Positions 1 through 11,705 of a DNA stretch of 64,000 nt are shown here, one piece after another; the stretch's first letter is position 1, and every line of letters starts with the position of its first letter. The position numbers and the translations under genes were made by a program. The DNA is taken from contig NC_089273.1 of assembly GCF_963678975.1 (NCBI RefSeq), positions 25,252,356 through 25,316,355 on the forward strand, read 5' to 3'. The stretch comes from Dysidea avara. Its lineage: Eukaryota > Porifera > Demospongiae > Dictyoceratida > Dysideidae. The notes under the pieces are model-generated. The model had not been told where the DNA came from and ran no database searches. It saw only the letters and a list, made by a program, of their open reading frames with translations.

Positions 1-172
1 ATCACTGCAATCACTCAGATCACTCCGATCACTCAGATCACTCCAATCACTCAGATCACTCCTATCACTCAGATCACTCAGATCACTCCAATCACTCAGA
101 TCACTCCGATCACCCAATCACTGCAATCACTCCAATCACTCAGATCACTCCAATCACTCAGATCAGTCCAAT
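1..172. repeat. 9-bp tandem satellite (ATCACTCAG / ATCACTCCR)
   Basis: About 19 head-to-tail copies of a 9-base unit, alternating between ATCACTCAG and ATCACTCCA/G/T, run from the first base of the window and stop near 172. The array continues beyond the window edge. No coding potential is seen. Confidence 0.9.
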
Positions 173-249
173 GAGTTAACCGCCTAACTGTGTAATGCTA
201 CTGAAAATGTGCATAATTTAGAGTACAGTAGTACATAGTAATATCCTAA

Positions 250-702
250 CTCCGTGTTATGGAAACTTGATGTGACCCGGATTAATTAAAGCCGAGACGT
301 GTTTCGGCTAGTCTCTAGCGAGCGAACGAGTCTACATTTTGAGCGTTCGATTCGTGTTGAGCAAATATTGCAACTTCAGCCTAGCTGTAGGTTGAAGACC
401 AAAAAAAAAAAAAAAGGTCTTCACCTACTGACAATAGCTACTCCTCACCATAGATACCTTCAATTTCGTGCTACATACTACACTTTCTAACAAATGAGCG
501 TGGCTGAGCGTATGTTGGTAATGCGATAAGTGGGCGTGGCTCACGAAAGAATTACGCGATAGCGTTTATAAGTTTCCACGTCGTCAAACGAACAATTTCG
601 TTTCTCACGTGATCCAATCCGGGTCAGACCCGGATAAATTTGTATACCGGGTCAGACCCGGGGAAAATGTGACCCGGATGACCCGACCCGGTTTCAACGC
701 TG
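250..702. mobile_element. hAT-like MITE, CAGCRTTGAAACCGGG family, degraded left end
   Basis: The right end (GACCCGGTTTCAACGCTG at 685-702) and most of the interior match the complete element at 23577-24205: the GACCCGGATTAATTAAAGCC stretch near 275, the GTGGGCGTGGCTCACG stretch near 530, and the repeated GGGTCAGACCCGG blocks at 620-660. The left terminal repeat is degenerate, so 250 is approximate. Unlike the second copy it carries a poly-A foldback module at 386-428 (TTGAAGACC, A-tract, GGTCTTCACC). The reading frames through it are accidental. Confidence 0.7.
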
Positions 703-820
703 ATAGAGTGTACTTTACATGGAGGGTCTTTAAGAGAGTTCTACTGCATGCACATGTACAAACTTACAGTATTTTTACCAGCCATCACTTAGACTTGCCA
801 ATTGCAAACTGATGCATATG

Positions 821-1600
821 CAGTGTTGGGAAAGTTACTTTGTAAAAGTATCTAGTTACATATTACACATTACTTGCAACTGAACTGTTTAGTTACAGTT
901 ACATATTACTCATAAAAATAAAGTAACTATAATAATATTACATATTATATTACTTTGTGTCCACAGCCTTAAGCTGTCACGTGTGAAACTACCACTTTAT
1001 CACGTGACATGATTGCGTTGTTGGACAGTGTGCAAATCTTGGTTATCAGTAAGAAGCTGGCGAATAAGCTTCATTCAGTAGGCTCCGTTACTTCGTTGTG
1101 ACTAGGCGTTACTCAAAGGATAAATAAACGAGATTAGTAACTTCGTTACTTGTAGTAATAATATTACGTAATATTATACTCGGAACAGTAACTATATTAC
1201 TTAGGTAACGCGTTACATTTGTAAGCGAAGTAACTTGAGTTATATTACCTTTTTTTATAGCGTATTCCGTTATATTACTTACACTGTTAAAAATAAAGAG
1301 TAACCACCACTCTGAGAGTTCCCAGTGTAAGGAGGATTTAACACCCCATGGAGAGTAGCCAACACTCTGAAGAGAATAACCATTACTCTGAAGAGTAAGC
1401 GACACCACCTTCAGAGCATGTGTTACTCCCCAGTTACTCCTTTAGAGTAATGGTTACTCCTTTAGAGTAATGGTTACTCTCCAGGGGTGTTAAATCCTCC
1501 CTACACTGGGAACTCCTTGAGAGTTGTGGTTACTCTTCATTTTAACAGTGTAGTTACCACAAAAGTAATAATATTACGTAACGCGTTACTCCCAACACTG
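821..1600. mobile_element. hAT-type MITE with CAGTGTTGGGA termini
   Basis: Starts with CAGTGTTGGGAAAGTTACTT and ends with GTAACGCGTTACTCCCAACACTG, an inverted pair typical of the widespread CAGTGTTGGG hAT-type non-autonomous elements. The interior is rich in GTTAC/GTAAC, as usual for the family. GCATATG is found directly left of the element and again just right of it (1604-1610), which fits a slightly eroded target duplication. A second element is nested at 1280-1552. Confidence 0.75.
1280..1552. mobile_element. Nested foldback MITE (TACACTGTTAAAA termini)
   Basis: The two arms (about 1280-1400 and 1440-1552) are long inverted repeats. Both carry TACACTGTTAAAA, AAGAGTAACCAC, GTTCCCAGTGTA and GGAGGATTTAACACCCC in opposite orientation. 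TA is present at both outer edges, compatible with a TA target duplication. It sits inside the 821-1600 element, so it inserted later. Confidence 0.75.
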
Positions 1601-2185
1601 TCAGCATATGCAAAACCATAGTACTGTAGCACATTTCTACTCCAATATAAACTCAACAAAAAAGCTGCAGCTGGCGATTACTATTCTATTAGACACCAGC
1701 TGTCAACTGTTTGCTACAGAAATTGCATGCAAACATTTAAACAACAGTAAAAATTTTCCCCAAGATGGATTTTTTGAGATTTTGGATATGTTATTCTCCA
1801 TTAAGTTTCACACAGAATGACACCAAAACTGCTTTATACCATTTTTTTGCATCTGACTACCAGACTACAAGTGCTGAAGGTCTGTAGAACACCTGGTCCT
1901 ACAGCCTGTTTAAAGATGTATGTTTGGAAAAATGCAGAAAGGACAAAAAATCCATGACCAGATCTGGGCAGCCTTGAACCTGCAGCTATCTGATTTACAC
2001 TTGAATGCCAATGGGACATAACGGGAGTCTACCAGGTGGTCAGAATATTTTCTCCTTGTTGATTTCATGTATTTACATCCATAGGAACTCCAGAGAGTGA
2101 CTTATTATCTCAAAGTACTACCCATGCGGAACCAAATGGACATTAGTGTCTGCCACAATACTCACTATTTTTGTATAGTGACGTT
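1601..2185. other. Unique intergenic stretch, no gene recognised
   Basis: AT-rich sequence left of the large duplicated block. The short open frames at 1608-1820 (+) and 1834-2019 (-) have no recognisable domain, no splice context and no paralogue in the window. Confidence 0.5.
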
Positions 2186-3540
2186 CACAATTTTAATCAC
2201 AAAACTGATTATGATATGCCTCTAGAAGACATTACAGTATCTACGCATTCATAGCTACAACATGGTGTGACTGTTTATTATAGCTATACTGTACATAATA
2301 TATAGCTAGCCAACAGCAAGTGGGTATTTTTGAAATAGCCGTATTGTGTAAGACATCAACACATCATGGATTCTGTTTAGAGTGATCAAGTTTCTATGCA
2401 TGCTTAATGTCCACTGTGTTGTACATGATGTAAAAGTCTTATGTATACACATACATGGCTATAGGGTGCATGGTGTAGTATACATGTTCATACTGAAGCA
2501 TTATGCACAATGATGAATCCACATACATGCAAATACAATATGTTTAGCTACTGTATGTATATCTGCTATGTACTATGCTATGCATACGACAAATATTAAT
2601 GCTATTCTTTTGATTGATTCATTATTAACCAATGCACAGTAGGCACCTAGATATATATTTGTTCATGTGGAATCTATAATAATCATGTAGTTACTTACAT
2701 TAACGTTGTATATTTAATTAAGTAGTACCGTAATAATTAAGTTTGATAGTCAAGCAATTATGCAATGTAAAAAACAATTTGTTACAATGTCAATATTTAA
2801 AAACTTTTCCCATAATATTTATAAGGCCACAGACAAGTAACTTTATATACATGTAGTTAGTTTAATGTGTATATACATGAAACTTACTCTTACATTCTAG
2901 TTTCAACATTTACCATATTATGGTAACAGGTACTTATTACCTTACAAGTAAAGAATGTACCATCACTGGCTGCCTTAATTAAACACCCAACGTATTGCTC
3001 CACTTACAATGTGGCATAATAAAGGCTTGAATAAAAGCAGATTGACGCCATTATTATTATTAGTTATTATAGCATGCCACATGGACAATCATTCACTAGT
3101 ATTTATTTAACAGAGTAACTGAATTTTTATAATGTACACAGTCCTTTTGGAAATACTTTGGGAATGCCACAAAGATTACATTTCCTTACTAAAAAGCTGG
3201 ACACACTAATAATAAGTAGTTTAAAAAGTGTTAATTCATTACAAGGTGGCTACACTGTATAATAAACATTCAATCACATTAAGAATGCATGTCTGTCTTG
3301 TAACAACTTCCATAGTATTTGTAGCAGCCTCATTATCTGGAAACTATCTAGTTATTTGACTCAGTTTCACAACTACATGAATTCTACTCAGACTCAGATG
3401 GCATCAACAATGTTTACTACTTACATGATTTTTGTTTTATTAAATATACACATCTATTGTATTATAGGCTGAGATGATTGCATTATGTGTACATATGAAG
3501 TAATATACATCCATTTTGCTTTTATCCAATCTCTCTCAGT

Positions 3541-3600
3541 GTGTGTGTTTGTGTGTCTGTGTGTGTCTGTGTGTGTGTCTGTGTGCCTGTGCCTGTGTGT
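3541..3600. repeat. (TG)n-rich microsatellite
   Basis: Interrupted GT/TG repeat with TCTGTG variants; present at the matching site in copy 2 (35507-35600) with a different length. Confidence 0.85.
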
Positions 3601-3637
3601 ATACCTCCATAATGGTGACATGTACAGTTAATTAAAA

Positions 3638-3894
3638 CGTGACCGGATTTGCGAAAAGGTACCTTTTTCACACACAAAATTTGACCCATTTTTTGAACTT
3701 TAAAGCTTCATAACTTTTTGATCATGGCATATAATTGCTTGAAATTTTAAGTTTCAATGAATGTAGCTACAGCAACTGGCTACATTTTGATACTAAGAGC
3801 AAGTTAATCAGTATAAGGAGTCAAGTGTTACATCATTTTGTTTGCTGGTATGTCAAATGTGTGGAAAAGGTACCTTTTCGCAAATCCTGTCACA
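3638..3894. mobile_element. MITE of the GTGACCGGATTTGC family, copy 1 only
   Basis: Begins GTGACCGGATTTGCGAAAAG and ends CTTTTCGCAAATCCTGTCAC, an inverted pair with GGTACC near each inner edge. Copy 2 lacks it: around 35625-35645 AGTTAATTAAAA is followed directly by TAATAAATTCTGAA. The short open frame across the right end is not a gene. Confidence 0.8.
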
Positions 3895-4499
3895 AATAAT
3901 AAATTCTGAATTTTATTTTGCTGACATACAAAAAAAAGTTTGTCTGCTAGCAAGCTATCAATGTCATGTAGGTGTACACACTTTAGTGCACACATGTACA
4001 AATAAGCATGCCGTTCTAACTAATCAAATAGTCTAGGTTAACACAGTGTAAGGGAAATGTGTATAATTATTACACATGCAGTGTAGGTTATGTAATATCA
4101 GATAACAAGAATTTACACTAACTAATTGTGCAGCACCAAGTCAGCAATAAACAGTTATAAATACATCACTTGCTACTGGAGCAGGACTATGTATAGTGGA
4201 GCTTATTAGTAGTAGAGCTTCATGAATTTCTACTAGTGTGCTTTGTTGTCATTGTCTCAATTACACGTACTGTAGTGACTGCACTGAATTTGTATGTAAT
4301 CTGCATACCAGATGTACACACTGCCATCATATAGCTGGTTACTTTCTCAGTGAAATAGAGTCTAAAGCCCAGTTAATCACAGCTTAAGTCCCAGTTACTG
4401 GAGTGCAATCCATCAACCTAAAGTACAGATAGCCTTGGTGGTGCACTGCATGGTATTCATGAAACACTTATGTACTCTTTATGTAGTTAATGAACCAAT

Positions 4500-4501
<2 letters not shown>

Positions 4502-4556
<55 letters not shown>
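4502..4556. repeat. (CA)n microsatellite
   Basis: About 27 CA units, matched at 36246-36336 in copy 2 with a longer, interrupted array. Confidence 0.95.
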
Positions 4557-4561
<5 letters not shown>

Positions 4562-5594
4562 TATCCATATACATACATTGTACAACAGTATGTAGGAATC
4601 ATTTTGATAAAACTCTTATAACACATGAAAAAGGAATTCACACTGCAGCAAAAACATGAATGTTCATGAGCTTCATAAAGTTTGTTATGCTCACGTCACT
4701 CTGTGCAATCCAGTGTGAAGCACTGGTATTAAATTACATGTGTTACTGGCAATTTTACTATCTATGTGTATAGCTACTGTACAGTACATGGCTGCAGTGG
4801 TCAAATGGCTTCATTATATGCTTGACATTAACTGCAGATTTTTGGCCACTACGATCAATAACTCAGATCATAAATTATAACAGTCAGGTATGGGTGCTGA
4901 CATATTATCAGCTAAAACAGACCAGTTACATGTTATTCAAAGTACATATATATACACCTTGGATACTGTATATGCCAGTGTGCATTATTCAAAGATGCAT
5001 ATGACTGACTCTACATAAATACCAGTCTTATAATAACCTTTTCGATGGTGTTAAAACTTGAAAACCCATTTCTGGACTTGTGGACCTAGCTAATTGCTTT
5101 CAGAAATTGACCAACTTTAGTAAGGGTAGGATATTACTTTGAGAAGAATGCTGGGTTATCTTATGGGCAATGAAAAATTCAATGAACTTTAAAATTAAAG
5201 AGTCATTCTCTCGATATACCAGTAATTGACATCAATATACCAGTGTACTCATAGTCAGTTTTAAAGACATCCTATACGTATGTTATAACCAAAACATTGC
5301 TATAGTGGCATCTCAGGATGCATTGTTTTCTAATTTTGGTAAATTGTGTTACGGAATTTATGTAACGATGCCCACTCAAATGGCAATTGCATGTAGTCAC
5401 GTAAAGAGAAACATATTTCCATACATGATACATACTGAGTGTCTACATGTTAATACACACTGCTATATGCTCTTTAGAATTTTATCACCACAGTGTTACA
5501 ATGGCAGGTGATTAGAGTCACGGTTATAAAATTGTCAAAATTATAGCAGGGGTGAATGTATAAAATTATACATGTGGCTGCTTATGTTTTGTGT

Positions 5595-6003
5595 GCTAAA
5601 TTTCCAAGATCATACTTACCCGACCATCCCATGGTGGAAAACAAGATGACAAAATTTGGTGTCCCAGTAACTTCATCTGAGAAAGTGGACAAAGGTCATC
5701 ACTACCACAATAACTTTAACTTAATCCATGCCTTATCCAGGTTGTGAATTTTTCAAAGAATACCGAGAGAACGAGCATCTAGTACAAGGCCTTTGATACA
5801 ATTGGTCACAGCTGATGGTTGATGTAGATTTTAACATACACCTTGCTCTGTGCTACTGTGATCTCAGCATCACATGGGAGAACTACCAGAGTTGGGATTT
5901 GGTAAAGCTAACACAGAACTACATGAAATTTCTAGTACAAAGTGTTGCAATAGGAGAGGGTGGTATGTTGATTCACTGTGCGTCTGGCTGGGATCGTACA
6001 TAA
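5595..6003 (+). pseudogene. MTMR14 (myotubularin-related 14)-like phosphatase relic, copy 1
   Basis: The translated stretch matches the middle of MTMR14-type phosphoinositide 3-phosphatases, which act on PI3P and PI(3,5)P2. Visible blocks in order are MVENK..KFG.PVTSSEKVDK (about 5631-5690), PYPGCEFFKEYRE (about 5733-5770), NYQSWDLVKLTQNYMKFL (about 5880-5935) and the Cx5R active-site loop HCASGWDRT ending at 6000. The frame changes near 5728, an in-frame TGA follows GL at about 5790, and TAA comes directly after GWDRT, where real family members continue PLF. The blocks lie together without introns. No N- or C-terminal remainder was recognised nearby. It is a broken fragment, not a working enzyme. 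The link to MTMR14 rests on motif memory, but several separate blocks agree. Confidence 0.8.
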
Positions 6004-8110
6004 TGTATTATGTACTTTAAAACTTAAGTCTGAAAATTTATTGAAATTTAGGCACCTATAAGATGATGATGATTACTTCAAATAAAGTGCTAACATTAGA
6101 GTATATATGTAGCTAATATTACAGTTATTTTAATGTCAGGTGCTCTCCTGTTTTATATTCTGCTGTACCTGAAGTAAAAAAGAATGGCACAGGGACCAAT
6201 ATCCTGATAAAGCAAGCGTGCTACCAATTCCTATGGCTTCACATGCAAAATGCCATTGCTATTCTGTCAGTTTTTTTTTAAAATTTAGATGTGCTTGTGG
6301 TACTTGAAAAATCACCACGCTCTAGTAGAGTGTAGCATAACATTCTGCTTAGTGTTTTAACTAAAAGTACAGTATAGAACTAATCTATATACACAATTAT
6401 ACAAATTTTGGATCTGGTCTCTTATTTTCCATCTGTGGCTTTTAACTTTGCAAATTTTACCTAGCTGAATTTTCTAGGTATATACTTGTTGAAATGAGCT
6501 TTATGGTTCACTAAATCACCTACACGTACATGTAAGAAAATTACTATTTGATTTTGGTTCAGATTTCTGAAGCTGTAACAGAAAGACAATGAACTTTTAT
6601 AGTGTAAAAAAATTGCTCCCATACAATGCTTTTTAACGATAGCAATATCACAAGCCACTGCAGTAATTTTTAGTGAGCCATAAGTGGTACCATAGAAGAA
6701 TTAATTTGAGGGTAAAAAGACAGCATGCTTTGTACTGTCATCGCTTACACATGCATTGGAGATTTTCGCTGAAATTTGCACCAAACAGAAGTTCAGTCTC
6801 TTAACTACATTGATCAGTTTAAGAGTAGTGTCCTTGTAAGCTTTACAGCTTGGTTAAAAAGTGTATAATATTTAGTGCTACTCAAACAAATGCTGAAAAG
6901 AAACCACTCTCTGGTTCATGTGGTTTTAATGATTAAGTACCAAATCTAATCTTACTTGTTACACAGATTATGCTGCTTATAGGCATTCTATTATTAAATT
7001 CATCATCTCGTCTTATTAAAAAGATGTTAACATAATACTAGTGACAAGTATCCCTACACATGGTTGTTGGGGATATCATTTGAACTTGTGTACAGCTGTA
7101 CGTGCTTAAACTGGTCCAAGAGATGCACCATACTTGGTCACTTCCTACAGGTAAAACTAGCTATTAGATATCCATGAGCCAACAAAATGCAATCAAATTA
7201 GTAGCAATGATCCTGCTGTTGCAGACTATAGCATAAATCAAAATACAAGTGCACAGTTCATCCCACACATGCATCCTTGTGATGTAACAAACCCAGTCGA
7301 TTGTATAGCAAGATAGGTATCAAATAAGCCAATTCAAGTTTTTTGATGTACAAGCTACGTATATAAGTATGTGTTTATTGACTTATTGTTGCATTACATA
7401 CATTGATTTAATTTTACTTAGTTCCTCAAAATAACTTGTATCCAGTACTCCATTAATTGTGTCTTGTTTGCAAAACAGTGTTCTTTTGTTTACTTGTCTA
7501 GCTACAAACTGTATAAATACTCTTACATAGTATTGTTAATATTAAACCACTATAGCTATTTTTTTTAATACGCATACATAAAATTATTTAGGTCTGAATG
7601 TTGTGAGCTGGAGTAACACATGTTCTACAAAATATCCCCAGCTCATGGTCACACCACATACTGAAAATGTAGGTGCATCACTATCAAAATAAAACTACCT
7701 ATATTAGATGGTGTAACATTGGAGTATACATGTGCATACTTTCCTGTAACTTCGTGCATTGCTGACACTTTCAGAGTTACATTCACCAAAGGTAGACTAT
7801 TTATAATCACACACACACACACACACACAGAGCATAATTATACTATATATTTTCAGAAATACTCTGCACTCACCACTACTATAGTGTGTTTTGAGCTTAA
7901 CTATGGGTATTCATAATCTAGGTATTTGAAATGTTAATATGTGTTTAAAACAATAATACCTAACATAGCTAATTAAGTTTGTAGTTATGCTGTGTAAGTG
8001 AGGAACACATTTTCCAAATCTTAAGGCAGCTCTTGTAGATGTGTGGGTGTTGTAATTGCTCCAAATGTTCTCAGATTCATCCTTATATAGTCTTACAGCT
8101 TCAGGTTCTG
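6004..8110. other. Intergenic, no gene recognised
   Basis: AT-rich, nearly identical to 37781-40245 in copy 2. It contains a short (CA)n at 7809-7828 and the empty target site ACCATAGA at 6689-6696 that carries a MITE in copy 2. Remaining MTMR14 exons were looked for and not found. Confidence 0.5.
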
Positions 8111-8114
8111 TGTG

Positions 8115-8122
8115 TATAAAAG
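8115..8122 (+). promoter_or_regulatory. TATA box of gene A
   Basis: TATAAAAG lies 93 bases upstream of the start codon in TGTGTATAAAAGCAAATG. The same TGTATAAAAG core precedes genes A', B, B', D and the relics C and C'. A purely sequence-based call. Confidence 0.7.
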
Positions 8123-8214
8123 CAAATGGTGTAGCAGCTCTTTTACAATACTAGAGTGCTCTGTGTGTGTTGCATAGCTGTGTATAGCATTAGACAGCCA
8201 ACAATCTACTGAAG

Positions 8215-10855
8215 ATGACCATGTTTAAACTGATAATCATCATTGCAGTTTTGCTCCAGCAGAAGCTAACTTTTGCTGATGGTAAGCACATTTACATTGT
8301 ATTGTGAGTGTCATTACTGTTAGTGTAGTATTCATAGTGACTGAAAATATTTAAGTGTGGAATTGTAAATACAGATCTCATGTTACTGTTACTACTGTAA
8401 AATAAAGTAAACATCCACTTTTCTTTTGCAGATGCTTGTCATGTGGGATCACCAGCCTGTGAAAATGTGGCACCAGATTTCAACAAGACATTTGGAGAAT
8501 GCTGTAACAATTATGATCCACTGCAGAGACAAGATTCATTTGGTAGTGGCCCAGGAGTTGAAACCTGCATCCGTTGTGCCACACTAGGTAAGTCCAAAAT
8601 CAACAAATCATCACTTGCTACTATGCTTTGTATTAATAGGATGCCATGTTGATAAGAATTGTGCCAGTGAGACTGGTGACCAAGTATTCATTGTGGAAGA
8701 GTGTTGTTCTACAAGGAATAGGCGTTCCTTTAGGGACCCTAGCACTGGAACCTGTCATTTGTGTGCTTGTAAGGGGTACATACAGCAATATTATTGTGCA
8801 CATGAATACATATACTACGTACATACACACATACATATGTACATTAGTGCTGAAATGAATAGCATTTTTTACTATTCGAATAGTTGCAAACAAAATGACC
8901 GAATACTCGATTATTCTTTAAGCTTATACTTCTGTTGACAAGTACTGAAACCTTTTGTTAGGGAACAAGGTAGCTAAAGCGTAAGAACTACTTCTACAGT
9001 ATCTTTTCTAAAATAGAGTTTTTACAGTATAGATACATCACTTCAATTACAATCTTAAGTTTCAAGGCTGGGTTTTCCAACTGAATACAATGTACAAAGT
9101 GCTAACGATTATTCGAATAGTGTGTGTTAACAAATCGAATAGTGTCATACCTACCGAATAGTCAAATAACCGAATAATAGTTTCAGCACTAATCCACACA
9201 AACACACACGCACACACGCACGCATACACACACATACACGCACATACACATACATACGTACATATTAGCACACACTAGTGTGTATATTTCGTTTATGGAA
9301 TAAATTTAAATTTATGTGTGTCTACAAGTGAATTGCATGCACAACTTTTATTCTTAAGTATTGTCTCCCACTTTTTATAACCATTTGTATTTTTTGCAGT
9401 TTGTTTTGATGGAGATGACTGTGATGGTCCTGGAATATATGCTGATGATATCAGAGAGTGCGGAGCAATGCGTGGAAAGTTTTTCAAAGACCCTATGACA
9501 CATGAATGCAAACCCTGTGATCGTAAGTTTATTGTTAATATGTGCAACAGTCACATGGTCATAATTGTACACATTTCTATTGACATAATAGCTACTAAAT
9601 ATGTACAAGTATTCAACATCAATATTTCATGCAGTTTGCTTCCTTGGGGACACTTGTGATGGTGAAGGCACATTTGCTGCTAATTTCAGTGAATGCTGTT
9701 CCCTACCTGGAGCAGGATCCTACAAAGACCCTGATACCAAAACTTGCAAACGTTGCGAAGGTACATTTTATTATACATAATGGTGTATGTGAGTGTACTT
9801 AGTTACTGTATTTGTGTACATTAGGTGTGGTATAATGGTGTAGCTACTGTACATGTATACATGTGTATAAAATCAGTATTGTAATTACATATACTGTTTT
9901 AAGTTAGCAAAAACTATGATTACATGCAATTACTGCAAATAGTAGATAGCTTCTCCATTAGCACACATAACCTCACCTTGTGCTATGTTACCATCACAAC
10001 TATATGCATTTTAGCACAGTATTTTTGAATAGTATTTAACACTTCAACAATGAGCATCCATTACATGTTAAAATTTTGTTTTAACAGTTGAAGTGTGGGG
10101 AGATCCTCACTTCATTGTTCCACTACTATCAAAGGAATTATTGTGCTACTCCATCCAAGGATATCCTGGCTTGGCTTTCAACCTGATTTACAATAAGAAC
10201 TTTATCATTAATGCTCAGTTTGTGGATAGTGTTGGAGATACAAGTGAAGCTACCTGGATTGGCAAACTGGCTGTAATCCCTCACAACTCCAATGAATCTG
10301 AAGCTATCATATTTGATTCTGCTGAACAGACAGTTACTGTGGTTGGTCGTGGAAGTTTTAAGGCTTCGATAATCAAGAAAATAATAATCAGCGATAATGA
10401 TAAAGTCAAATTTATTCAGGGAATAGAAAAACAAACAGGAAATCCCACTGTACATGTATCATACACTGACCCACGAGCTGACTTTGATGTCAGCTTCCAT
10501 AGCAACCATCTCAATGTAGACTGGAATCTAAAATATGATGAGTTTGCTGACTTACATGGACTAATGGGTAAGAGTACTTGTTTTACATTACTGATATAAT
10601 TATATATATATATACTTCTCCTCTGTAGGTCAATTCATGATGAAGGGGGTTAACATTGACATACAGAGAGAGATGTTGATATACTCTGATGGACGAGATC
10701 CAGTACCAGTTACCAGAGACTCCACAATGACTGGTGATGCTGATAGACAATGTTGGAAAGTTATGAATTATGGCCACCAAGGAGAAGGACTTATCAAGGG
10801 AAGGATTCTTGATTATGTGGTGCCACATATTCTATCAGCTGATTTTAACCTGTAA
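8215..10855 (+). CDS. Gene A: secreted cysteine-rich / ITIH C-terminal domain protein
   Basis: Seven exons: 8215-8281, 8432-8587, 8640-8768, 9400-9522, 9635-9760, 10088-10567, 10629-10855. All introns are GT-AG and phase 1; the product is 435 aa. Residues 1-21 are a signal peptide (MTMFKLIIIIAV..., likely cut after TFA). Four cysteine modules follow, one per exon, of pattern CxxxxxC...ECC...RDPxTxTCxxC; the third has ECG instead of ECC. The last two exons encode an ITIH_C domain: GDPHFIVPL, LLCYSIQGYPG, WIGKLAV, HGLMGQF, VTRDS, QCWKV.N and GEGLIKG..DYVVPH. In vertebrate ITI heavy chains this region is C-terminal and the protein is extracellular; VIT and VWA domains are absent here. The ATG at 8221 could also serve as start, as in A'. 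The modules match no family I can name. Function is unknown; an extracellular structural or binding role is an inference. Confidence 0.9.
8843..9193. mobile_element. MITE in intron 3 of gene A
   Basis: Flanked by ATTAGTGCTGAAA and TTTCAGCACTAAT as inverted ends, with internal TATTCGAATAG/CGAATAGT motifs also inverted. The same element is at 40979-41329 in A', so it predates the duplication. A CA/CGCA microsatellite follows (9196-9262). Open frames here are accidental. Confidence 0.75.
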
Positions 10856-11632
10856 CTTCAACTCTAAAGTTGGACTTTTTCATGCTTTGCACACCATTAT
10901 CTAAAATGTACTAAATCGCAGCACAGATACACTATATAGCTACATAGATTCTTATAAATTAATTGCATATTAACATATTGATTTATTTTCATAATAAAGA
11001 TTAACCAGATTTATCAAAATCCACTGAAAACTTTTACAGAGTACCAGTCTGACAAATTAAAAGCTAGAGGTACAATACAAGCTGTTGATTTAACTATAAG
11101 AAGAGATAAAAAAATTAACTCTTGATATAATATCAAGCACTGTACCTAAATATTTGCTTTCATTCAGTACTACATTGATATTTTTTGTTTAGCTTGAAAC
11201 CTCCATCAATGAGACTACCTACTTCTACACTTGATAGTTATTTTAGTGATTCAGAAATAGCATTATAGTGAATAAAAATAAAGATGACACAATTGGTTTG
11301 GAGCCAATTAGTTGTTTAATTAATGCTGAAAATTGCATGGCAATACCAAAATGCTTTTGAAAGTTATGAGTCATGTAGGAAAGTTTTGTTTTCCCACATG
11401 TTCTTTTTTTTGCAGGCCCCAGTCACATAATAGTTTATATATTTACATGACTGGATTTGCAAAATGGGGTCTTCCACGCACAGTCGCACACAAGCATACA
11501 ATCTTCTGATCACTAATTCATAACTTCAGAATGGGAAAAGCTATTGACCTGAAATTTGATCAGTATAGTGAGCACCAATATAACTTAGAAAATGGTATAC
11601 ATAAAACCCTTTGATCTTTGTGTCTTTAAAAT

Positions 11633-11705
11633 CCACGAGGATCTTCGTGGCTTTAAAAACCCTTGTCTTCACCTTGGGTTTTTAAAATCACGAAGATCCT
11701 CGTGG
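11633..11705. repeat. Long hairpin (CCACGAGGATCTTCGTG arms)
   Basis: CCACGAGGATCTTCGTG and, after a short loop, CACGAAGATCCTCGTGG form arms of roughly 30 bases extended by TTTAAAAACCC / GGGTTTTTAAAA. It lies in the middle of the MITE-like stretch 11447-11840 and is retained in copy 2 at 43796-43868. Confidence 0.85.

Noticed and set aside
1-172. CRISPR-like array
   Set aside because: Units are 9 bases, directly adjacent and without spacers; this is a simple satellite.
8633-8893. Minus-strand frames opposite genes A and A' (also 10138-10455, 10583-10828, 19924-20121, 20097-20336)
   Set aside because: They are shadows of plus-strand exons with no splice signals or domains of their own.
10088-10567. 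von Willebrand factor type D domain call based on WGDPHF
   Set aside because: GDPHF occurs in both families, but the following LCYSIQGYPG, HGLMGQF, VTRDS, CWKV..GEGLI and DYVVPH order matches the ITIH C-terminus, and the cysteine pattern of VWD is absent.
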